Origin: Brachynemurus nebulosus
Lineage: Eukaryota > Arthropoda > Insecta > Neuroptera > Myrmeleontidae
Length of the DNA stretch: 64,000 nt
Assembly (NCBI GenBank): GCA_035578155.1
Contig: JAPWDM010000012.1
Coordinates: 14,142,501-14,206,500, forward strand
Direction of reading: 5' to 3'
How positions within the stretch are numbered: position 1 is the first letter of the stretch; each line of letters starts with the position of its first letter. The translations under genes were made by a program, and so were the position numbers. The notes under the pieces were generated by a model, which saw only the letters and a program-made list of their open reading frames with translations, searched no databases and was not told the DNA's origin. Shown here piece by piece: positions 46,753 to 57,990 of the stretch.

Positions 46753-46896
46753 GAGGAAGCGATAACTTATAATCAATAAATATTTATTTTAATTTAATGC
46801 AAGCATTTTTGTTTCTTATGTGAGAAATCATTACCCTTCATTTGGGTCCCCAACTAATTTTGATACAGGGGCCCTCCAAGGCACGCTATGCCACTG

Positions 46897-47429
46897 ACAG
46901 TACCTCCACAATCACAAGTAATTTTTTCAACAAATATGATATAAGCTTAAGAACTACGTTCATTTGACACACAGCCCTATGATTACCTTCTCCATTCCAC
47001 ATTGGTGGTGGTACGTAAATGAAGAGTAAATCAAGTTTTTTTTTTCTCAATTTAAATTTCTGCTAAACATCTTCTCTTTCATAGCATCAGAGCATCATTC
47101 ATAGCTTCTAATTAGTAATTACATTCATTTTCATGTATATGTATGTTTGGTAAGTCAGTATGTAATGTTCAGTAGTTCGAGTATGTGTGTTAGAAGCTCT
47201 TCTATCTGTTAACACTTGACTCCTGTATATCTTCTGTCCACATGTAATATGGCGTCTTCAGTTATGTAAACAATAATGATATACGAGCACTATATCCTTT
47301 CAATGAACTTAAAAAAATGAAGATTGAATGATGATGAACTTAACTAGAAAAAGAACAGTTAGATATTGGATTTGATATGGATATGTGTAACTTATACATA
47401 TACACTACGTACCATAAAATTATCATATA
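46897..47429. other. AT-rich spacer
   Basis: No feature recognised. Confidence 0.35.
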
Positions 47430-48586
47430 CAGTAGAACGTCTGTTAACCGGACAGCAGTGTCAAGTAAAAATTTGTCCGGCTAACAGAGGTGTCCACTTA
47501 ACAGAGGCAGAGTAAATGATAGCATTAAATAATGAACTATTCATAACTTATTTTTTAATTCAGAATTTTTTTTTTTAAATTTTTAACGGGGGGGGGGGGG
47601 TCCTCCAGAACTTTCAAATTTTTAATTTTTTGTTTTGCTTTATAAGTTCATTAATCCCAACAGAAAGATTATCTTATAGGTAACGATAAATTGCTTTTAA
47701 CTCTACTTTTCAAGAACGAAAACATTTTAATAGCGTTTTTCTCAAAACAGGTTCTTTTCCGCGCCGTGGAACATAACTTAAAAAGTTATTAAGGTATTAA
47801 TTTGAAATTTTGTACAGATATTCTTTAAGATATTGGCCTTTGCATATACCTAAAATTTTGCATAAATTATTACTATAAATATTGTTTATAACAATTTGCT
47901 TATAAAAAAAAAAGTGAATTTTTTTCTTTTTGATTTTAAATTGTGAAAAAAAAGTTTCTCATCAAAAATAGGTATATGTAAAGCGTAATGACTTATTTTA
48001 ATAAATTTTTTTTGTCCGATTGAATTCAGTTGATTACAAGAGGCTGGACATTCCACGGCGCAAATTAGAAGAGTCAACTTGGAACAGCTGTAGCGCCGCC
48101 ATTTTTTCCTTTTTTTGCATAAGAATTGATGAGTGAATACACCATAACATATACTACACTATGTAACTTCATTTGATACAATAAATGTATCCAGTTTCTT
48201 AAAAAAAATTATTAAAAATCCTGTTGTCTGGAGGACCCTCCCCCCTCAAATTTAAATCAATTTTATGAACGAGTTTAGGTACTTATACCAAAATATAACG
48301 TTTACAAATGCATCGTCACATTAGAATCATTGTTAACAAGTTAAAACATGAACAATTATACCTAACCCACATAAGTAAACGTACACGCACTAGACATATT
48401 CGCGTCTAATTAATGTATCTTCGTCAAAAAATATTGTGTCTGTATCCGGTTAACAGAAGGTCCACTTAAGAGAGAGTGCTAAATGCATTGGTTTTAGTAC
48501 AGTATGCCACCGTCATAAAAAATTTGTCCGACTATGTATAGGAGCAGTCCGGCTAAGAGAAGTGTCCGTAATCAGAGGTTCTACTG
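47430..48586. mobile_element. pogo-like element, 1157 bp, TA target
   Basis: CAGTAGAACGTCTGTTAACC at the left and ATCAGAGGTTCTACTG at the right are inverted, with TA outside each (47428-47429, 48587-48588). Subterminal words TTGTCCGGCTAACAGAGG, GTGTCCACTTAACAGAGG and GGTCCACTTAAGAGAG recur in both orientations. CAGTAGAACCTC-type ends are characteristic of pogo/Tigger MITEs. The middle is a separate foldback (47588-48246). Confidence 0.8.
47588..48246. mobile_element. Foldback nested in the pogo-like element
   Basis: Outer ends GGGGGGTCCTCCAGAA and TCTGGAGGACCCTCCCCCC are inverted. Further in, GCGCCGTGGAACAT (47760) faces ATTCCACGGCGC (48051), and TTTGCATATACCTA (47838) faces TAGGTATATGTAAA (47968). 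About 659 bp, non-coding. TSD not identified. Confidence 0.65.
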
Positions 48587-49390
48587 TATAACAGAAGTCA
48601 GAACTTAGCAATCAGAGGTAAAACCCGAACATGCTATAAACTCAATAAACTCATATCAGTTATTGGTACGTTTTCGTAAGTTTATAAAGAAATTGATTTC
48701 AAAATCATTTAAAAAGTTAGTGTAACCATATGGTAACAAAAACGTTAAAGGGTTAAGTAGTATTATTCTTTATGAAAAATATTCATTGTTTTATATCGGT
48801 AAGTAAATTTTTAATTAGCAACACAATTTGTTTTTTGGGGCTGTTCGTGTGGTTGCCTAAAAATATTTTTTTAAAAATGTAATTTACTGTCCTGAATTCT
48901 TGTTCGACCAATAAAGAATTTGTATTGATTTGGAAGAGCAGTGACAGAAACCTCTCTACAGTCCCCAAAATTTACATTTTTTTAACCTGATTTAACGATC
49001 GCTATCGTTTATTTAATGACGTCACAAGGACCGTATTTAAACTTTTCCTAAACTTGAGCACGTCTCAGGTACTTAACGGTTTATCAATATGTTTCGAATG
49101 TCTTATTTTGAACCAAATTTGATTCCCAAAATACAATCGCTATATTACTATTATTTATATTTTAAATCAAAATTTTTATTGCGTAAAAATGTATTTCGGA
49201 AATCCATTAATTTTAATTCGAATTGTAACAAAACTTTTACTGTTTTCGAAAAATAAAAATAATTTTTTTTTTTTTTAATCAAACACATTTGTAATCCACA
49301 TGGTTTAAGTAAAATGAAATGAAGTAATTTCGTTACGTTTTAGATGGCGCCAGAATCGTTAAATTAATATAAACAACAAAAATACTAAAT
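48587..49390. other. AT-rich spacer
   Basis: No feature recognised; short minus-strand frame at 48783-48968 is unremarkable. Confidence 0.35.
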
Positions 49391-50237
49391 GGGTAATTCC
49401 ATGGTCACTTACATTACAATTGATTTAAAATTGAGATTAAAATCTTTGGATATTTTCGTACTTAATGTGTAAATTCACTAAAATTTACTCAAATTAAATC
49501 AAATACGATTTGAACTTTTAAAAAAAGGAAATCAAACAACAAAAAATGCATAAATTTTTTTTTTTATACAAGATAAAATAGGTGGTCATTTACATTACTC
49601 AAAAAGGAATACAATTTTTCTGCATTTGGATAAAATTTTCTGCTCTGTTTTGATAACAAACTGCTTCATTTAAATAAAATTAAAGAAACAATGTTTTAAT
49701 AAATTATTTTAATAAGAAATTTCATGAAATATTATATATTTTTGATAAAAATGTAACTTTTAGTCGGTCACTTACATTACACCCTTTTTGGTCACTTGCA
49801 TTACAGTTTTATTAAAAAGTAAGTAATTTATTAGTTTATTTTTTGGAAAATATGATAGACAGCAAAGATAAAAGTTTATTTTTAGTAATTAAAAAAACTT
49901 CTGTTGGTTTTGATAACCTCCATTACTCGAATTCGTAGCTTGACAAAAAATCAAAATAATACTCAAAACGAGTATAATGATTATTTCAGCAGAAAGAAAA
50001 AAGTAAATTTAGCTGTATTTTAACATTCACTTGAACAAAATCACAAGCTACGGTATTTTTTTTATTAAGTAAAACATTTTTAAGCTAAATTTTCAGAATA
50101 AAAACAATTACAGATATAAAATAAAAAAACGTTGTAATCAGTTATTTAGTCTTTTGAGTATCAAATAGGCATGATATGGATTAATTATTTTCATTTTTTA
50201 ATTTTTACTAAAATTCCATCATTGCATGGAATTGCCC
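49391..50237 (+). mobile_element. Family F element, copy 2 (complete, 847 bp)
   Basis: GGGTAATTCCATGG at the left and CATGGAATTGCCC at the right are inverted. AAAT lies directly outside both ends (49387-49390, 50238-50241), suggesting a 4-bp TSD. The word GGTCACTTACATTAC occurs four times with at most one change (49403, 49584, 49766, 49790), all in the left half and the same orientation. No coding sequence. Superfamily not recognised. Confidence 0.8.
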
Positions 50238-50611
50238 AAATGGTTTTTTTTTAATTTTTTGAAAAATTTTTATTTTTATTTTTTGAAAAACTTTAAATTG
50301 TCTAGAAATTAAGGCTATGCATATATTATCAATTTAATTTTTGAACTTTTTGTTCCAGATTTATTGAATCCCATTCAGTCCCATTGTCTTCAATAGTAAG
50401 TATCGGAACTTTTGATAATTCATTTGCTGATATACAAAGGAATTTAATTTATTCTTTTATTATCTATTAGTATTACGAATTAGCATTTTAACGGCCTTAC
50501 AATCCTTTTAAACGACAGGAGACATAAAACTTTAGAATTTGTATTCAGTATCTCTAATGCAATTTAGTTCACGTGTGGATTTCTTTGCTTGAGATTTTTT
50601 GCCGACTCTTA
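50238..50611. other. AT-rich spacer
   Basis: Nothing recognised. Confidence 0.35.
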
Positions 50612-50979
50612 TGGTGCGTCCACACGTCCACAATTCACCGAGCCAACTCATAAGAAGATCCGTATAGGACAAACAAAACGAGTACTATAAAACGGATTGA
50701 GTTGAAGTATTTTTAACCTTTGCATTTGATTTGCATACACTTTCTTACATATTAAATCATTTAGAACCGACTAATTTTAGTTCCGATAACTTGTTCTTAA
50801 TTTTTATCATTTTCTTTTGCAGTTTAGTCGAAAAAACCCTAAAATGTAATCAATTCATATTCACTGCGCTGTGATTTAATAGAAAATATGGACAGGGCTG
50901 TAAAATTTGACAAGTTTAAATTGTACAATTTTTTGGCTTATTAATTTTAATAGTAATGTAAAAGTCTACATTTGTGTAG

Positions 50980-51383
50980 AGCAAAAGAATGTTATAAGTA
51001 GGTAAGTTAGATTAGAATATATATCTACCAAAATATGTACAATAAAAAAGATGAGAGTAGTTCTTATTATTAAACAAAACCGAAAAATTATAAGTTTTTT
51101 TCAGTTACTGACGAATACAGTTTTATCAAGCGTTTAAAAATGAAACAATTTTCTTACATTTTAAGGTTATTTTGTTACAGATTCAGTTACAAAATAACCT
51201 TAAAATGTAAGAAAATTCTTTCATTTTTAAACGTTTAATAAAATTATATTCGTCAATAACTGAAAAAACTTATAATTTTTTGGTTTGTTTAATAATAAGA
51301 ACTACTCTCATCTTTTTTATTATACATATTTTGGTAGATATATATTCTAATATAACTTACCTACTTATAACATTCTTTTGCTC
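50980..51383. repeat. Near-perfect 404-bp palindrome
   Basis: GAGCAAAAGAATGTTATAAG at the left is mirrored by CTTATAACATTCTTTTGCTC at the right. The arms meet around TTTTGTTACAGATTCAGTT at 51172-51188, leaving a loop of about 13 bp. Few mismatches over nearly 200-bp arms, so it is young or recently homogenised. Confidence 0.9.
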
Positions 51384-51390
51384 AAAGAAG

Positions 51391-51670
51391 TAACACAACA
51401 AATGTTGTGTTACTTCTTTGTTGTTCAAAACAGGTTAACATTTTTATTCTGTTAAATCGAAATTTGTGTTAATATTTTCTTTTAACACAAACACGAAATG
51501 TTACATTAACACAGGGTTGTGTTACATTGTGTTACAGTAACACAACAAATGTTGTGTTACTTCTTTGTTGTTCAAAACAGGTTAACATTTTTATTCTGTT
51601 AAATCGAAATTTGTGTTAATATTTTCTTTTAACACAAACACGAAATGTTACATTAACACAGGGTTGTGTT
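51391..51670 (+). repeat. Tandem duplication, 147-bp period, with internal palindrome
   Basis: Units start TAACACAACAAATGTTGTGT at 51391 and 51538. Each contains GTTCAAAACAGGTTAACATT and ACACGAAATGTTACATTAAC. The two units are almost identical. The start word is itself self-complementary. The second unit is cut slightly short. Confidence 0.9.
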
Positions 51671-52083
51671 ACTTATTTAACACAACAATTTTCTAGTTCC
51701 ATTCACTAGTTCTTTTTTACACGGAACTTTTTTTTTTTTTTACTGTGCACCTTACTTGTTCATTTTCGCTGCGCTAAAAAAAACCAACTAGGTGAAATTA
51801 TTTATTAAAAAATGCTCTATAAAAAAAGGTAAGAAGCACGTTTCTATTTGGATTCAAAATAGAAAATTTATATGGCCTTAAAGTTTCTTACACTTTAGCT
51901 TTAGCTAGTTTACCATAATTTCCTAAATATTAATTTTTCGCCAAAATGTTTCAAATAAAAGTTATAGATAAATTAATTATATAATCTACGAAAAAGCTCC
52001 TTACAAAATTTTTATCAGACTCACGCTTACAGAGCTAATTGAGTAAATATTTTTGACCTTTAAATCATCTTTAACCACTTTTT

Positions 52084-52345
52084 GAGGTCAGCCCACACAA
52101 CCGAACAAGAAATGGTCTGGCCGACAAAGCATTTTAGTAACTTCGAATGATAAACTATTAGATGAAAAATGAAATTTTCTTTAGATCGATGGGTAAGGGG
52201 GCCTCCAAAAATTGACCACTGTTCGAGGTCGGCCCGCGTAACCGGGCAAGATAAGGATTGGACGACAAAGCTTTTTCGTAACTACTAATGATAAACTGTT
52301 ACATGAAAAATGAAATTTTCTTTAAATCCATGGGTAAACACTTTC
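52084..52345 (+). repeat. Diverged tandem duplication, 141-bp period
   Basis: GAGGTCAGCCCACACAACCG (52084) and GAGGTCGGCCCGCGTAACCG (52225) head units that share GACAAAGCATTTTAGTAACT-like and ATGAAAAATGAAATTTTCTT segments and end ATGGGTAA. More diverged than the 147-bp pair. Confidence 0.8.
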
Positions 52346-52370
52346 TTATTAACGCCTTCCGGTCTAATAC

Positions 52371-52796
52371 ATGGAGGGTTCAGAAGCCAGTCAGTGTAAG
52401 TTACTAGTGATCCTAACCCTTAAAAATTATCAGAAGTATCAGTGGGAGAAACAACTAAGTCAATACTTTAAAAAATGACTAAGAGATGGAAGCATTTATT
52501 CTGTCCAAAGAATTATTTGATACATTTTTTCAGAGGACAATTAGCACAATTAGTGTAAGTTATTTGAGGCAAGTCAAAATTTTTTCAAAAAATCTACTTA
52601 TTATTCAAAAGTCGTGTTGCCCTAGTTTATTTCTTTATTGTATTAAGAATGTATATGTATATTTTCTTTGAATAAAAATTATTTTTTTTAGTTTTTCATA
52701 ACACTATCATTTTTTTATATTCAAATTTATAAAAATTCGAATATATCATTTACACTTTTTAATTACTTACACTGACTGGCTTCTGATCCCTCCACA
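52371..52796. mobile_element. 426-bp TIR element nested in the Harbinger-like element
   Basis: Left ATGGAGGGTTCAGAAGCCAG and right CTGGCTTCTGATCCCTCCAC are inverted for about 30 bp. The word AGTGTAAGTTA recurs internally (52553). A 61-codon frame (52486-52671) lies inside, with no recognised domain. TSD not clear. Confidence 0.65.
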
Positions 52797-52844
52797 TAAT
52801 GAGAAGATACAAACTGACATGATGTGACAGGTGTGGACGCACCA

Positions 52845-53506
52845 TTACACACATGTAAATGATACTTTATTGTTATTATTTCGAGTTTACATTCGACCAA
52901 ATGGTGTGTATGTATTGTAAAATGGACTTTCATTCAAAGCATTAGAATTACATTATACTACAATACATTAAAGTATTGTATTTTATTCTTATGTAAATTC
53001 ATATCAGATATTTTTATTGTGTAAATATTATTTTAATTTTTATTACAGGGTCAATAACTAAATGCTTAAAAATTATTATCGTCTTTATGTATGATGTGAT
53101 GTCACACATACGAATTTTGGCAATGAAAAATAAGCAAATATGTACAAAAATTATTTCTCAAAGGTTAGAAAAATAAATACTAGTTCAGACCAAAAATTCC
53201 CCTACATTCCATCAAAATATTATTTTCGACCTTTTGCTCGATAATTGTAGACCCTTGTGATAAAAACATCTTAGTTTTGTTTTGTTAAGTTTACAAACAT
53301 TTTTTTCTACTCCTACTATTAAAAGTAACATGTTGTGCACGGCTAACTATATATGTAAAAATTAACAATTGCCCACACTGTGCGGAAATACAGTGGGAAA
53401 TTATTTCCCACGCCTTAATATAATAAAAAAGTAGGCTGTTCCGTTAGTTTAATATATAATATATAGAAATAATTACTAAAAATATACATATATGTATGTT
53501 GATTAT
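52845..53506. other. AT-rich spacer
   Basis: A small inverted pair CAGTGGGAAATTATTTCCCACG near 53391 may be a relic of the I-head palindrome type. Otherwise nothing. Confidence 0.35.
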
Positions 53507-54196
53507 TAACTTCCCATAGGAAGTTATTGTAATGGGTCCGATTTTACGAATCGCTAATTTTGACATATCTCCACGTTTCAAGGTCACTAGAATCCGAATC
53601 CATCGTTTTTAGCGTGATGTCTGTGTGTGCGTTCGTTAGTTCGTTCGTTTGTTAGTTAGTTCGTTCGTGAATTTTTTTCGTCTCGCATATCTCGAGAACA
53701 AATGATGATATCAACTCCGGACTAATTTCATTAGATGCGTAATCAAAAAGTGAATACCGGATAAAGTTTTCAGCAAATTCGGATTAGCGGTTTGTTTTTG
53801 TGGTAAAAAAATGGAATTAATTTTATTAAGCTAACATATATTATATGGATTTTTTACCATAACATTATTATATAATGGCCTAAGAACCTTCCTTGATGTT
53901 AAAAACGCCAGTATTTTATTACAAAATTAAAAAAAAGAAAAAATAAATAAGAAACTTGAAAAATTAGTTTTTGCCAAAATATATTTTGTCTCGCATATCT
54001 TGAAAACAAATGATGTTATCATTTGTTTGATAAGGGTGGAGCCCCCACCCTCAGGTACAGAAGGCGAAGCCACCGGTATGGTGCAAGGGGCAAAGCCTCT
54101 ATCGGGGGCCCAGGGGAGGAGTCGCCTGAAATGAAAAAAGAATTATTTATGTACAGTAATCTCTAGTCTTTAAGGACACCCAATGGGAAGTTGACA
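53507..54196 (+). mobile_element. Dispersed-type element with AACTTCCCAT inverted ends, about 690 bp
   Basis: TTAACTTCCCATAGG at the left and CCCAATGGGAAGTTGACA at the right are inverted. Interior has AGCGTGATGTCTGTGTGTGC, (GTTCGTTC)n, and two GTCTCGCATATCTYGARAACA blocks at 53680 and 53990. A GC-rich segment with GGTGGAGCCCCCACCC and GGCGAAGCCACCGG follows. Non-coding here. Confidence 0.6.
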
Positions 54197-54239
54197 GTGT
54201 GGGTAGACCTGTCCCCCAAATTTTTTATGTTAAATTTTA

Positions 54240-54400
54240 CGAAGAAAAATGTGTTCGTAGAAAAAGTATAGTGTAAAATGCGTGGGAAAAGCTTATTTCT
54301 CACTCATACGAATTGTTGCACTCGCCCTGCGGGCTCGCGCAACAAACTCATATTCGTGAGAAATAAGCCTCTTTTCCCACTTATTGTACAATATACTATT
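54240..54400. repeat. GC-centred palindrome of the I-head type
   Basis: AGTATAGTGTAAAATGCGTG then GGAAAAG faces CTTTTCCCACTTATTGTACA then ATATACT. The arms continue through CTTATTTCTCACTCATACGA / ATTCGTGAGAAATAAG to the centre CACTCGCCCTGCGGGCTCGC near 54330. Outer ends match those of family I (ATAGTATATTGTGCAATAAG), but the centre is different. Confidence 0.75.
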
Positions 54401-55578
54401 ACCACTCCATTACTTATTTTTCAGGATTTAATATCAAGAATTCAAAAAAATGAGGAAATCTGTACGAAATTTGGAAAACTGAGAATTAAAACCGTAAAAC
54501 ACAGGTGTATCTTGACCGCGCTTGCTCATAAAGTACCCATAACTAGAAAAACAGGAAGTTAAATTATAGCAATAAAACTTGCACAAAAAAAACTAAATTT
54601 TAATTTTACATTTAAATCCATACTGAATTTAATCAAATTACAGAGTGTTTCAGGATAAATACTCCAAAATTTCAAATAATAAATTGTCAACATTTTAAAT
54701 TGGCACACAGATATACAGATGAAAAAGAATTGAAGGAATAAAGCTTTATTTGCTTCAACAGTTTTCAGGGCTATAGTCAAGATTTGATATTTCGTCTTTA
54801 CTAATAAGTAAAGGTCCCGAGGTCAAATCTATCGATTTTGATGAAATTTGAATATGTTGTAGAACACCAAAAAATAGCGTACCTACCTTTTCGTTATCGT
54901 AAATTTTTAATCGTAAATATCTCGCAAACGGTACGTCGCGTCGTATCTTATCCTACGGTAGAAGGTAATTATAAATAGTGTAATAATAATAATGGGATTT
55001 AACATTCAGTTTTCAGACAATTAACCTATAACAAACACCACCTACATCATTATTTTTCTAATATTTAACTCAGTATAGTAAAAAGACAACTTTAGTTGAA
55101 AGTTATAGAAAAGAAATTATGGTTTCCACTTTTCAGCTGATCTGATTATTTGATTAATTTTCGATTATTTGTATTGAAACTTCCTCAATTCTTCCAAAAA
55201 CCACAAAATATAATCTGAATGCAATAAGGCTACAATTTACGTTAGTGTATACTAATTTTAATTATTACAAGTAAGTCAGTGCATGCCTGATCAACTTGGG
55301 AGGTCTGCGGAACTTTAAAATTATATACATTTGAACCACAAAGTGAGACGTTTTGTTTAAACAAAATTATGTATGTATGTATGAAAGATTAAAAGATGTA
55401 CACGTACCGTAAAGTCAGAAAACTTTTCTATACCACAGATTGTGTTAAAAAAATTACAATTTAATAGCTCATAATGTCTGTAGTTTTAGTGACAGAGATA
55501 TTTCTAACAGACTACTGATGTTAGATAAATTTTTCTGAAATTGTATATAGCTTTGATTCTTCAAACTGAAGTAGTCAC
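54401..55578. other. AT-rich spacer
   Basis: CGATTTTGATGAAATTTGAA near 54834 repeats the wording found in the Helitron units. TATGTATGTATG near 55370. The 94- and 73-codon frames (54278-54562, 54559-54780) have no recognisable domain. Confidence 0.35.
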
Positions 55579-56329
55579 CAGTGGCGCAGCAAGTGGGTGG
55601 CAGGGATGGCCCTCGCCAGGGGCGCCGAAGCAGAGGGACGCCGCCGCGACGGTTTCGCTTTCTCGTCTAAAATATCACCTGATTTTGATACTAAGAACAT
55701 TGAAAAAATTACAAAGAAACATAGACTGAGATAAAATAACAATTAACATACTGCTACACTGGCTGTAGTCCTAAACTAGGCTACAAGTTGAAAGTAAAAA
55801 CATTCCTTATGAAGTATCTTTTGGGTAGCTAATAAATATAATGTTGATTCAAAATTTGACCATTTACTCAACGTAGGACAAGATTTATGGAAACAGTCAA
55901 AAATTCCACCGAATCCAAGATATCGAAATATATCTGGACTAAACAGAAATTAATTTATTATTTTATTGAATTCGTTAGAATTTTTAATTGTTTTCCATAA
56001 ATCCTGTCTTCTTAGACGTTGGGTAAATGGTCGAATTTTGAACAAACAAAAAGTTTTCTAGCATTTTTACAAGTCTGGGAAACAAAACTGGGCGCCGTTG
56101 TTTCATAATTCCGTGAAGTTTGATAAACCGTGCCCAGAAGCCAAGGTGGCTGTAGTTTGCGCAAAAGATGAGAGGACACGTATGATGTGATTGTGAGTAG
56201 GGGACGGATTTGTAAGTTACTGTCCCCCTTCCCTCTTGTTATCAAAGAGAGGGCGCCATTTTCAAGTTTGATCAGGGGCACCACTTTCAAGTCTTGCCAG
56301 GGGCGCCAGTCACCTCAGCTACGTCACTG
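55579..56329. mobile_element. hAT element, 751 bp
   Basis: CAGTGGCGCAGC at the left and GCTACGTCACTG at the right; flanking octamers GTAGTCAC and GTAGTCAT match at seven of eight. GC-rich ends (CGCCAGGGGCGCCGAAGCAG; GCCAGGGGCGCCAGTC). An internal inverted pair, CATTTACTCAACGTAGGACA (55860) facing TAGACGTTGGGTAAATGG (56014), closes a ~175-bp loop. The 92-codon minus frame (56012-56290) is not recognisable. Confidence 0.8.
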
Positions 56330-56430
56330 GTAGTCATTAGTCATTTAATCAAACACTAAATCATTTTTATATATTATATTTATTGGGGTATTATCGAATA
56401 ATTCGTTTAAGTAATGTAGGTTACTGTAGA

Positions 56431-56624
56431 CAGAACCGGCGAGATGGTAGGACAGGTGGGGCAATTGCCCGGCAACCCGGGTCTAAAAAGGGGACCCGCA
56501 CCCTCAAATAGGGCCCCAAAGAAAGTGGGACAAGGTTTTTTTGCTCTTCAATTATATTTCTGAGAAAAAATTTTTGAAAATATTTGTTGTGCCCGGGGAC
56601 CCGTCACTTCTCACGCCGACCCTG
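56431..56624. mobile_element. hAT MITE, 194 bp
   Basis: CAGAACCGGCGAGA at the left and TCACGCCGACCCTG at the right; flanking octamers ACTGTAGA and ACTGTAGC match at seven of eight. GC-rich core GCCCGGCAACCCGG. Confidence 0.8.
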
Positions 56625-57990
56625 ACTGTAGCCTAGGCAAAGTTATAGTATTTTGACAGCTTGTAGCGTTTCTTATGGTACACTTAATGCAAACGGTAAG
56701 AACATTGCATTTTAACATAAATATGTAGCAACTAGACCAACTGTCCGAAATTTACAATCTACTACGATTTGTTATTAAAAATAACTTGGAATTAATTACA
56801 AAGTGTGAACAACAGTGGTATATTTTAAAAATTTTACAGTCGATATTTTAGTAAAAAATATGGGTACGCCAAGTTATTAATTCATTACTATTTTATTTAA
56901 GTATCTAAAGAATTTATATTTACGAACCAAATCAAAGATTTTAGGCAATGTTAGCCACTTTTACGGTTCAACTGAATGCAACTAGCACTAACTAGACACT
57001 ATACATATAAGCAACCTCATCTTCATGGAAGTACCGAATATCTAATTTTGGTTGCTATATAGAAAGAAAATGTGCCGACAAAATGAAAACAGAACACTAA
57101 CACTCACAAACGTTTTGAGTTTATATAATGTTTACATGAATTTTAATGTGTGCGCCTTCAAATGACGCAGCCAGATGATGGTATTTTGGGTTTTTTCTTC
57201 GATTTTTTGTAAGTATTCAAATTAAATGCATTCCAACCGAAATATGTGTATCGATATATACATACAAAGCGTTAAACGGTAAGTTCGATTGCATTTAGCA
57301 GTGAAATTCTATTGGGGAAATACTTTTCTTAGGAAAATTTTGGAAATGTTACCTTTTGTCAGGAAAACTTGAAAATGTCACTTTTTGATTATCATTGAAT
57401 GGAAATATTACCTTTTGTTACAGATAAGTGGTATTGAATGATGATAAAACAGTCGTTCAAAGAAACTTTGATTAACTTTCTTTAGTGTTTTCAGCTACTA
57501 AATCTAATAATCTAAATCTAAATCTAAATCTAATAATATTACATAAGAAAATGTCATACTTTTTGTTAGAACTAAAATAATACTTTTATAAAGAAATGGA
57601 TATGTTCCTTTTTGTTTGAAAACCGAGATTGGGACTCGTTTTTAGGGGAGAATTATTGTTATTTAACACGTCAAATTCAACTAGGATATGTAAGTAGCAA
57701 AAAAAAAGCAAAAAGCCAAAAAGTGGAAATGTTACTTTCTGTTCGCCTACTCCACATATGAAAGTGATTTGATTTAGGGTGATTGATTGAAAAAGAGTAA
57801 TTTGGGTGTAAACTTTTCATTTTTGCTATCAAAATGACTCAATTCCGTTTATAAATGTGACTGATCCTACACAAGACTTTACCTAGTTGTACTGTTTGCC
57901 TAATTTTGATAAAAATTAAAAGAACGACTTCGAAAACTTCTAATTCCGCTCTCTATCCACTATTGAATAACAACCAGTATCACCATAGAA
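56625..57990. other. AT-rich spacer with a 6-bp microrepeat
   Basis: ATCTAAATCTAAATCTAA at about 57513-57532. ATGTTACCTTTTGTCAGGAA-like phrases recur loosely at 57346-57420. GAACGACTTCGAAAACTTCT at 57922 is close to GAACGACTTCGACAACTTCT at 22517, an unassigned shared repeat. No gene. Confidence 0.35.

Larger units (their letters stand above)
45990..46896 (+). mobile_element. hAT element (ZMYM1-like family), copy 2, 907 bp, perfect TSD
   Basis: CAGGGGCGTAGC at the left and GCTATGCCACTG at the right, with ACAGTACC on both sides (45982-45989, 46897-46904). Longest of three copies of this family in the window and the one with most transposase sequence. It sits within about 15 bp of the end of family E copy 2. 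Confidence 0.95.
50612..52844. mobile_element. PIF/Harbinger-like element, 2.2 kb, TSD TTA
   Basis: TGGTGCGTCCACAC at the left and GTGTGGACGCACCA at the right are a perfect 14-bp TIR with TTA outside both (50609-50611, 52845-52847). The 3-bp TWA target is typical of PIF/Harbinger. No transposase or Myb-like frame is visible. The interior holds a 404-bp palindrome, two tandem duplications and a second TIR element. Confidence 0.7.
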
